From NCBI GenBank assembly GCA_002293005.1, contig DBCJ01000101.1, positions 8,666 to 29,033 on the forward strand: 20,368 nt of DNA, read 5' to 3'. This document shows, piece by piece, positions 13,959 through 20,368 of the stretch; position 1 is the first letter of the stretch, and each line of letters begins with the position of its first letter. The notes beneath the pieces were generated by a model. That model ran no database searches. It saw nothing but the letters and a program-made list of their open reading frames with translations, and was not told where the DNA came from. Made by a program: the position numbers and the translations under genes. This DNA is from Ignavibacteria bacterium UBA961. Lineage in GTDB: Bacteria > Bacteroidota > Ignavibacteria > Kapaibacteriales > UBA961.

Positions 13959-14740
13959 CAAAGTGCTTTTGTGCGCCCACCATCCACAAGCATTGTTATA
14001 CCCGTGATATATGAGGCATGATCAGATGCAAGAAATATTGCTGCAGACGCAATTTCATGTGGCTCGCCAAGTCTTTTCATTGGCACTTCATCTGCCATAG
14101 TTTTTGCAATGTCATCAGTGGATTTCTGCTGCTCTTTGGACTTTCTTTCAATCAATGCTGTGAGTCTGCCGGTTTTTGTTGCTCCCGGTAAAACACTGTT
14201 CACAGTGATGCCATATTGTGCAACTTCATTTGAAAGCGTTTTGGACCAAGATGCTGTTGCGGAACGAACTGTATTTGATACACCCAATCCATCAAGAGGT
14301 TGTCTTACAGAGGTGGAAATGATATTAATGATTCTTCCGTAATTTCTTTGTTTCATTCCCGGTAAGCAATATTGCGCAATCACATGGGAAGCCATGAGAA
14401 GTCTATTGAATGCTTCATGAAAAGCTGAAACTGAAGATTGCTCAATCGTACCCGGTGGCGGACCACCTGAATTATTTATGATGATGTCGATTGGAGTATC
14501 ACCTAAAGACTCCATTGCGGATTGCACCGCATGCAAATCTGAAAAATCAGCAATGAGTGCTTTATGTTGTTGACCATTCTCTGCAGGCAATCGAGAGATT
14601 ACTTCTTGCAATGAATCTTGATTTCTAGAAAATCCAATGACTGTGCAACCGGCTTTAGCGAGCATTGTGGCAATTGAGAGTCCAATGCCTTGCGTGCATC
14701 CACATACGAGAGCGACTCTTTTGTCGAAACGAATATTCAT
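13958..14740 (-). CDS. SDR-family oxidoreductase with altered catalytic residues
   Basis: This is a 260-residue short-chain dehydrogenase/reductase fold protein. It shows a cofactor loop CGCTQGIG (13-20), a variant of TGxxxGIG, then NNSGGPPPG (89-97) in place of the usual NNAG, and the C-terminal SYITGITMLVDGG. The active-site region reads IISTSVRQ ... GVSNTVRSA. Aligned with the classical S...YxxxK pattern, the Ser is present (S142/S144), but Tyr is replaced by Ser155 and Lys by Arg159. A known SDR subgroup annotated as beta-ketoacyl-reductase-like has such imperfect tetrads and the same NNSGGPPPG motif, so this is probably a natural variant rather than decay. It lies 13 bases after the VWA-OmpA gene, with AGGA before the ATG. 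Substrate unknown. Confidence 0.8.
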   Translation of the reverse strand: MNIRFDKRVALVCGCTQGIGLSIATMLAKAGCTVIGFSRNQDSLQEVISRLPAENGQQHKALIADFSDLHAVQSAMESLGDTPIDIIINNSGGPPPGTIEQSSVSAFHEAFNRLLMASHVIAQYCLPGMKQRNYGRIINIISTSVRQPLDGLGVSNTVRSATASWSKTLSNEVAQYGITVNSVLPGATKTGRLTALIERKSKEQQKSTDDIAKTMADEVPMKRLGEPHEIASAAIFLASDHASYITGITMLVDGGRTKAL

Positions 14741-14753
14741 CTATATAATCCTA

Positions 14754-16214
14754 TCACTTTGCAAGTACGACAAATTGTGTTCTGCGATTGATCGCTCTAT
14801 TGCGTTCTGAATCATTTGGAGCAACGGGTTGGGACATGCCGAAACCTCTAGCGCGAAGTCTTTTTTCTTCAATTCCTCTTTTGATCATTTCCTGCATCAC
14901 GGATTTCGCACGAGCATCGGATAATTTTTGATTGAATTCTTCGCCTCCGATATTATCGGTATGACCTTGAATTTCCAATCGTAATTTTGGATATCGCTCC
15001 ATGAGTTCAGCCAATTCATCAATTCGAATCATTGATTCCTCCCGAACAACTGAAGAGTTGAAATCGAACTGTATGGGATATTTAAAACCATCTGATACAT
15101 CAAAACCGGGTCCAAGTGGAGCAGTATCATATTCACCATTGCAGATGACTGTGTCGGATGAAAAGTCGAGTCCCATTTTCACTTTATGAATACCATAATA
15201 TTCAGGAGCTTTATATGATATCTTATAGAAGTTTCTGAGGCTTCGATAGATATCAAGAAAAATTGCAATCAATTCTTCTTTGGTTCTTGCTCGATAATAT
15301 TTCCCACCGGTATATTGTGCGATTTGTCGCATGATTTCATCATTTGGATAACCAAATCCTACAGTGAATATATTGACGCCTTTTGTTTTTGCTGTATCCA
15401 AGATCATCTTCAATCTAGTCTTGGAATAATTGTCTTCACCATCAGAAAATACCACAATAACTTTGGGGACGGTATCGGGAATTTCGGTTGTGAATGCCTC
15501 CATGGATTTCATGATAGCATCATATAAACCTGAATAATACCCTTGTCCTTCAAGGAAGGTGGATTTAAATTTATTGACAATGATTTCCTTGTCTTTCCAC
15601 ATCGGAACTTTGAGCGTATAATCTTTCGCAAATGTGGAAATACCAATTCTATCTTGTGGTTGCTTCATGTTCACGAATAACTCGGTGCCCATGGCAATAG
15701 CATCCATCACACCGGACATCGATCCACTGAAATCGACACTCAACATAATGGCATAAGGAATGGAATCTGCATCGCCATATTCGCGAACGCGAAAACTGTC
15801 AATCGTGACATTGGATCTACCGAGTTTTTCTTTCAGGAGATACCAATACTTTTGGTCTTTACGATATGGTGGTGCGATATGTGTGATATAGTGACCACTT
15901 GTGTCAAATACCTTTGCAAATAGTCGAATTTCTTGTGGATAGGATTTTGTTTCTATTCTACTTATTTCCATTTGAATGTCTGATGGCTTTGCGCTATCTA
16001 TATGCCTCGTGGATGTAAGAAGAAACTGTCTTTTCATCGAATCCGTTACATCGCTTTGCAATTCAAGTGAAGAAAGTGATGCAGCTCTTCGTGAAGTACC
16101 ACAGGATGAGAAGAGTAATGTCCCCAATGCCATGACCAAGAAAAACGAAAAGGCAGAATATCGATGAGATACTGCCTTTTTCTGCTTGTCATGTGATATA
16201 TGTTCTATCATCAT
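14754..16214 (-). CDS. VWA-OmpA fusion lipoprotein
   Basis: This is a 486-residue predicted outer-membrane lipoprotein. A basic N-terminus and hydrophobic stretch lead to lipobox LFSSC (Cys38). Residues 80-150 form an uncharacterised beta-rich segment. A von Willebrand A domain (about 153-325) carries the MIDAS DxSxS at D161/S163/S165 and D258 in FSDGED; Ser228 sits roughly where the MIDAS Thr normally is. A C-terminal OmpA-like peptidoglycan-binding domain (382-486) has GHTDN (417-421), D433 and R437 in LSDARAKSV, and NRRTQF. The likely role is a wall-tethered, metal-dependent protein-binding module. The start codon directly abuts the DUF3108 stop (TAA-ATG-ATG), so either of two tandem ATGs is possible and translation is coupled. 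Confidence 0.85.
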   Translation of the reverse strand: MMIEHISHDKQKKAVSHRYSAFSFFLVMALGTLLFSSCGTSRRAASLSSLELQSDVTDSMKRQFLLTSTRHIDSAKPSDIQMEISRIETKSYPQEIRLFAKVFDTSGHYITHIAPPYRKDQKYWYLLKEKLGRSNVTIDSFRVREYGDADSIPYAIMLSVDFSGSMSGVMDAIAMGTELFVNMKQPQDRIGISTFAKDYTLKVPMWKDKEIIVNKFKSTFLEGQGYYSGLYDAIMKSMEAFTTEIPDTVPKVIVVFSDGEDNYSKTRLKMILDTAKTKGVNIFTVGFGYPNDEIMRQIAQYTGGKYYRARTKEELIAIFLDIYRSLRNFYKISYKAPEYYGIHKVKMGLDFSSDTVICNGEYDTAPLGPGFDVSDGFKYPIQFDFNSSVVREESMIRIDELAELMERYPKLRLEIQGHTDNIGGEEFNQKLSDARAKSVMQEMIKRGIEEKRLRARGFGMSQPVAPNDSERNRAINRRTQFVVLAK

Positions 16215-16997
16215 TTATTCTGCTTTTGGTGGTTGCCAAGAAGGGCGAGTCCATTTGATAAGTTCGATATTTGCATTGCCTACATAGAGTTTCATTTTTG
16301 CACGAATTGGAACGCGTGCTTCATCATCTGAAAACCAACCTTCGAATTTACCTGTAAGGCCATAAATTCCTGTCCAATCTGCCGTGCCATTGAAATACAA
16401 TGTCTTGATCGGATAACTTGCCGCATCGATTTCAATCACTTCGGGTTTTGCAATGAAATTGATTGATGTCGAAACAGTGTCATCCATAATGATGGTTGGA
16501 ACCTTGATGGATTTCTTCGATCTCAACATTTGTCTTGCGAGAAAGTATAAGCTACTTCCATCATTCCATTTTTTTGCTGTTTTCAGAACACGCTTATTGT
16601 TGAGTTTATTCGCCTTGTATTTTTCCATTGTTACATTCTGATTGGGATAATCAAAGATGTATTTGTCATACATCCATGAACCATCAGATTCTTTTGTACT
16701 TGCCGTAAAATTATGTGAATACTGTACAGAAGGATCAATCCAACTTTCATAAATCGAATGCAGGTCGATGAATGGAATGCCTTTGCGAGAATCGATGTAT
16801 ACCTTTGTGTGATAGACATTCTTTCCATTGAAATCAACATTTTTCAATGTTGTTACTCGGATATTACCCAGAGAAATTCCCATATAAGAAACATCATATA
16901 CCAATTCTTCGCCGGGAACTACTACCTGTGCTTGAAGTGAAAGAACGGAAAAAAGTCCGAAAATAAGGGTAAAGAAAAATCTTTTGAGCAATGTCAT
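16215..16997 (-). CDS. Exported DUF3108-family protein
   Basis: This 260-residue protein has a clear signal peptide (MTLLKRFFFTLIFGLF..., cleavage near LQAQ, residue 23). The mature part opens GEELVYDVSYMGISLGNI, the hallmark start of DUF3108 proteins, and continues as a beta-strand-rich domain with repeated Y, W and aromatic-rich strands (YESWIDPSVQYSHNF, YIFDYPNQNVTM, GIYGLTGKFEGWFSDD). The family is of unknown function and is usually periplasmic. It starts 18 bases after ctpA and is immediately followed by the VWA-OmpA lipoprotein, implying a shared envelope role. Confidence 0.78.
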   Translation of the reverse strand: MTLLKRFFFTLIFGLFSVLSLQAQVVVPGEELVYDVSYMGISLGNIRVTTLKNVDFNGKNVYHTKVYIDSRKGIPFIDLHSIYESWIDPSVQYSHNFTASTKESDGSWMYDKYIFDYPNQNVTMEKYKANKLNNKRVLKTAKKWNDGSSLYFLARQMLRSKKSIKVPTIIMDDTVSTSINFIAKPEVIEIDAASYPIKTLYFNGTADWTGIYGLTGKFEGWFSDDEARVPIRAKMKLYVGNANIELIKWTRPSWQPPKAE

Positions 16998-17015
16998 TGA
17001 ATATACATTCCTGAA

Positions 17016-18629
17016 TTATTTAAGTTTTGCAATTCGTGCGGCTTCCGGAAACAAGGTGACTGCTTTTTTGATTTGTTTGTCATCCTCATAAGCAATTGGA
17101 TAGAAACCTGAATTGCCAAAAATAGATCTTGCAATTGTTGCCTTGAGCATATTTTTCAGATAAGATTTATCTGTAGTATAATTCGCATCATTCCATTGAA
17201 TTTCTTTTGATTCAGCAAGAGTGCGGAATTCTTTAAGTAGTTCCTCGCTTACTTCGAAACCTTTTCTGAAGGTATTGAAATTGTCTTTATATGTTGTACG
17301 CAATGTTGACCCTTGACCACGCAAATAGTTGTCGGTAAATTCCCAGAAAAGATTTTTTCTGCGAATGGATACGCTGAGTGGAGTAATGGTATCTGGTTTG
17401 ACAACATAATCAGGAGTTATTCCGCCGCCGCCATAAACTGTTCTTCCGCTGACGGTTTTAAACACAGGACGAGTTGAGTCAGATGACTTTTTTGAATCTT
17501 GTGAATGCTCGATATTTTCTCCTTCTTCAACATCTTCGCGACCTTCACCACGATAGTATTTGTCTTTATCGCCATAGGGTCTTTGAATAAGTCTTCCGGA
17601 AGGTGTGTAATATCTTGAAATAGTAAGGCGATATGCTGAGCCATCGGGAAGAGGATATTGTTGTTGAACAAGTCCTTTGCCGAATGACACATCACCGACA
17701 ATCAATCCGCGATCGAGATCTTGCACTGCACCGGAAACGATTTCACTTGCGGAAGCAGAGCCACCATTGATCATCACGATGAGCGGAAGGTTTTCAAGAT
17801 TTCCACCATCACCGGAGAAATAGTCTTCATCAACTTCAGGTCTGCGACCTTTGGTATACACGATCTTTTGTCCGCCTTTCAAAAATTCATCTGCCAATCT
17901 GAATGCTTGATCCAAATATCCGCCGGGATTATTTCGAAGATCAAGAATGAGTCTTTTCATTCCTTCGGCACGAAGTTTCGTTGCGGCTTCCATGAATTCT
18001 GAATGAGTTGTCGCAGCAAAACGATTGATGGAAATCAAGCCGATATCGGTTTTTTCAATCATGAATGAGGCATCAACCGTATAGAGTGGAATCTTATCAC
18101 GAGTGATGTCATAATCAATCAATTTTCCTTCTCCCGATCTTTTGATTCCAAGCTTCACGCGTGTGCCTTTTGGACCTCGCAATTTTTTAGGTACATCTTC
18201 TCTCGTCAAACCAATTGCAGTACTATCATTTATCTTTACGATTTTATCGCCGGATTGAATCCCCAATGCCTCGCTTGGTCCACCGCTAATCGGAGTCACG
18301 ATTGTGATGGTATCTTTTACTACATCAAATTCAACCCCGATTCCCTCAAAACTACCTTGGAAATCTTCGGTTACTTTTTTCATTTGATCTGCAGGAATAT
18401 AAACAGAATGCGGATCCAACTCATTGAGCATTCCTCGTATTGCGGCTTCGGTAAGTTTTTTGGAATCCACATTCTCAACATACATCTGATTGGCACGATT
18501 GAGGACATCATTGAATTTTTTGACTTGATCATAAATCGAGTCATTTGACATCGCAGGCCGTGACATTGTACCGAGAAAAATTCCGATGCCTATGCAGGCA
18601 CCGAAGATCAGTGCTTTTGTAATTTTCAT
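17016..18629 (-). CDS. S41 family C-terminal processing protease (CtpA-like)
   Basis: This 537-residue periplasmic serine protease carries an N-terminal signal or anchor segment (ALIFGACIGIGIFLG). An N-terminal helical part (ELDPHSVYIP) precedes a PDZ domain (GSFEGIGVEFDV ... SEALGIQSGDKIVKIND), and the catalytic S41 core follows. The catalytic Ser is in GGSASASEI and the general-base Lys lies 25 residues later in SFGKGLVQQ (S293 and K318 from the chosen start). GGGGITPDYVV and a C-terminal helical extension follow. It trims or degrades envelope proteins. The ATG at 18629 is preferred over an in-frame TTG at 18641; no good Shine-Dalgarno is visible. It is the first gene of the five-gene envelope operon. 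Confidence 0.92.
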   Translation of the reverse strand: MKITKALIFGACIGIGIFLGTMSRPAMSNDSIYDQVKKFNDVLNRANQMYVENVDSKKLTEAAIRGMLNELDPHSVYIPADQMKKVTEDFQGSFEGIGVEFDVVKDTITIVTPISGGPSEALGIQSGDKIVKINDSTAIGLTREDVPKKLRGPKGTRVKLGIKRSGEGKLIDYDITRDKIPLYTVDASFMIEKTDIGLISINRFAATTHSEFMEAATKLRAEGMKRLILDLRNNPGGYLDQAFRLADEFLKGGQKIVYTKGRRPEVDEDYFSGDGGNLENLPLIVMINGGSASASEIVSGAVQDLDRGLIVGDVSFGKGLVQQQYPLPDGSAYRLTISRYYTPSGRLIQRPYGDKDKYYRGEGREDVEEGENIEHSQDSKKSSDSTRPVFKTVSGRTVYGGGGITPDYVVKPDTITPLSVSIRRKNLFWEFTDNYLRGQGSTLRTTYKDNFNTFRKGFEVSEELLKEFRTLAESKEIQWNDANYTTDKSYLKNMLKATIARSIFGNSGFYPIAYEDDKQIKKAVTLFPEAARIAKLK

Positions 18630-18777
18630 AGAGTTATGCAATTGGGGATAAGTGTACGGCGCAATTTACGAGTTTATGGGCATTTACCTTCGATTGGGCT
18701 TAACCAACCCACAAATTCCCTAATTATTTCGTGCGCTTGACGATTCGTACATGAGGATAGTGTGATTGACTTGAAAA

Positions 18778-19473
18778 TCAATCTTTGAATCGATAGCCGA
18801 CACCCTTGACGGTTTCGATCAGATGGCCATATCGGCCGAGTTTTTCACGGATTTTGGAGACATGAACATCCACGGTTCTGTCAACAACATAGACACTTTC
18901 TCCCCAAATACGCTTGAGTAATGACTCACGGGGAAAGACTTTTCCGCGATTTGCGGCCAAAAAGGCTAGTAATTCGAATTCTTTTTTTGGGAAGAATGAT
19001 TCTTTTTCATCAATGCGAACAGTATAGTTCTGGCGATTGATCTCCAAAGTGTCTATTGTGAGAATTTCAGGTGCAGCGATGGTTTCCGTACGAACTTTTT
19101 CTGCGGCACGACGAAGGATTGTTTTGACTCTGGCCACCAATATGCGTGGGCTGACCGGCTTTTGAATATAATCATCAGCGCCAAGCTCAAGACCCAAAAT
19201 TTGATCAATTTCCCCTGTCTTTGCAGTCAAAAAGATGATGGAAACTTGTGCCAATCCCGGAATGAGGCGTACCTGTCGGCATACTTCGAAGCCATCAGGA
19301 CCCGGCATCATAATATCAAGAATAATTAAATCCGGCTTGAATTCACCCGCAACTTGAAGCGCAGAGTCTCCATCCGATGCGGTTGCCACGGAATATCCCT
19401 CTTTTTCGAGATTATATCGAATGAGGTCTATGATATCTTCTTCATCATCTACTACGAGGATTTTCTTAAGCAT
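18778..19473 (-). CDS. OmpR/PhoB-family response regulator
   Basis: This is a 231-residue two-component transcription factor. The receiver domain has the acidic pair D9/D10 (VVDDEED), phospho-acceptor D53 (LDIMMPGPDG), the conserved Thr in IFLTAK and Lys in IQKPVSP. A winged-helix DNA-binding domain follows (about 130-231), with LTIDTLEINRQNYTV, FELLAFLAANRGKVFPRESLLKRIWG and RTVDVHVSKIREKLG ... TVKGVGYRF. No histidine kinase is adjacent in the window, so its signal is unknown. The sequence is closest in character to PhoB-type regulators. It follows mraY by 85 bases and is itself followed by a 136-base gap before ctpA. No terminator is convincing there. Confidence 0.93.
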   Translation of the reverse strand: MLKKILVVDDEEDIIDLIRYNLEKEGYSVATASDGDSALQVAGEFKPDLIILDIMMPGPDGFEVCRQVRLIPGLAQVSIIFLTAKTGEIDQILGLELGADDYIQKPVSPRILVARVKTILRRAAEKVRTETIAAPEILTIDTLEINRQNYTVRIDEKESFFPKKEFELLAFLAANRGKVFPRESLLKRIWGESVYVVDRTVDVHVSKIREKLGRYGHLIETVKGVGYRFKD

Positions 19474-19558
19474 ATGTAATCCGCATCATGAATGTACATG
19501 ATAATATGCCAAATTATGGAATTGTATTGCCAAGCAAGGTTATGATTCGATAATACTG

Positions 19559-20368
19559 TCATCGAACCTTGAATGTGGCCATCGTGATGATTGCGAGTAG
19601 AATGCCTATGATATAGAATCTTGTGACGATTTTTGACTCATGCAATCCTGATTTCTCGAAATGATGATGGAGTGGTGACATCTTCAATAGTCTTTTTCCT
19701 TCTCCGTATTTCTTCTTGGAATATTTGAAATACAGCACTTGAATGATCACAGACAAGGTTTCGGCAAAGAAAACTCCGCCAAGAATGGGTAAAAGAAATT
19801 CTTTTTTGATGAGAATGCATAATCCACCAAGTGCACCTCCTAATGCGAGAGAGCCGGTATCACCCATGAATACCTGAGCAGGGAATGAATTAAACCAAAG
19901 AAAACCAAGCGATGCACCCACCAATGCCGCACTGAATATGGTTAATTCATCAGCTCCACGAAGATGAAAGATATTGAGATATTGAGAGAACACTGCATTG
20001 CCACTCACATAAGAAATCACGGCCAATGCAAGCGCTGCAATGCCAACAGTTCCAATTGCGAGACCATCCAAACCATCGGTGAGATTCACTGCATTTGAAG
20101 TTGCTGTGAGAATGAACATGATTGCGGGAATATACATCCATCCAAAATCAAAATGAATGTCCTTGGCGAATGGAACAGTGGTCAGCGTATTATATTGATC
20201 AAAATTATATGAGAACCATTCCGGATAGAAATAAATGGTTGAACCAACGATGAGTCCGACCAATAGTTGACCAATGATTTTATATCTACCTATCAATCCC
20301 TTTTTCATTTTCTTGATGACTTTCAAATAATCATCCAGAAAACCCACAGCGCCAAGTCCCAATGTTAT
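19559..20368 (-). CDS. mraY: Phospho-N-acetylmuramoyl-pentapeptide-transferase, 3' part (N-terminus beyond the window)
   Basis: MraY is the integral membrane enzyme that transfers phospho-MurNAc-pentapeptide to undecaprenyl phosphate, giving lipid I. The reading frame is open to the right edge (codons ITLG at 20368-20357) and continues GLGAVGFLDDYLKVIKKMKKGL, a MraY signature with the catalytic DD pair. It also contains AVNLTDGLDGLAIG, FMGDTGSLALGGALG and the cytoplasmic MSPLHHHFEKSGLHE histidine motif, with multiple transmembrane segments to the C-terminal MATFKVR. About 270 residues are present out of the usual ~360-400. In most bacteria murD follows; here a response regulator follows. Confidence 0.96.
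   Translation of the reverse strand: MTLGLGAVGFLDDYLKVIKKMKKGLIGRYKIIGQLLVGLIVGSTIYFYPEWFSYNFDQYNTLTTVPFAKDIHFDFGWMYIPAIMFILTATSNAVNLTDGLDGLAIGTVGIAALALAVISYVSGNAVFSQYLNIFHLRGADELTIFSAALVGASLGFLWFNSFPAQVFMGDTGSLALGGALGGLCILIKKEFLLPILGGVFFAETLSVIIQVLYFKYSKKKYGEGKRLLKMSPLHHHFEKSGLHESKIVTRFYIIGILLAIITMATFKVR

Noticed and set aside
18758..18785. GATTGA...TCAATC hairpin at the end of the response regulator gene
   Set aside because: Only a 6-bp stem with no T-tract; too weak to call a terminator.

Overview
This 20.4 kb window looks like ordinary chromosome from a Gram-negative bacterium of the Bacteroidota/Chlorobi group, probably near Ignavibacteria or Kapabacteria. That placement is inferred. 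The evidence is the TAnnTTTG -7 promoter elements typical of this phylum, a short 64-residue bS21, a LolA-like outer-membrane chaperone, outer-membrane lipoproteins, and several clear Shine-Dalgarno sites (pyrH, frr, clpP, tig, and the gene before rpsU), which are unusual in Bacteroidia. The DNA is moderately AT-rich. I see no transposase, phage gene, CRISPR array or attachment site, and no stretch over 300 bases without a gene.

Layout. (1) 1-3084, plus strand: tsf, pyrH, frr and mazG, the widely conserved translation/UMP-kinase block followed by an NTP pyrophosphatase. A terminator-like hairpin lies between tsf and pyrH, and a bidirectional terminator follows mazG. (2) 3083-6087: a minus-strand pair (secreted leucine-rich-repeat protein, then a LolA-like carrier) divergent from a plus-strand NHL beta-propeller lipoprotein. 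They share a 58-bp intergenic region with two mirrored TAATTTTG elements and a central 14-bp palindrome. (3) 6086-8023, minus: a small uncharacterised protein with a Tudor/PcrA-C-terminal-like module plus rpsU, and a separately promoted mreB. (4) 8094-11762, minus: tRNA-Leu(UAG), tig, clpP and clpX, a protein-folding and proteolysis cluster, with a strong hairpin between clpP and clpX. (5) 11842-13167, plus: a lone HpnE-like FAD oxidoreductase whose stop codon overlaps that of the convergent operon. (6) 13164-18629, minus: ctpA-like S41 protease, DUF3108 exported protein, VWA-OmpA lipoprotein, an atypical SDR and an ABC-2 permease, tightly packed with overlaps or short gaps. (7) 18778-20368, minus: an OmpR/PhoB-type response regulator and the 3' part of mraY, which runs off the right edge.

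How they fit together: most genes are housekeeping (translation, nucleotide supply, peptidoglycan synthesis and cell shape, Clp proteolysis, envelope). The less conventional parts are the five-gene envelope operon, the LRR/LolA and NHL divergent locus, the Tudor-like protein coupled to rpsU, and a trigger factor with a Lys/Ala-rich tail. I did not find a clearly new multi-gene defence or mobile system.
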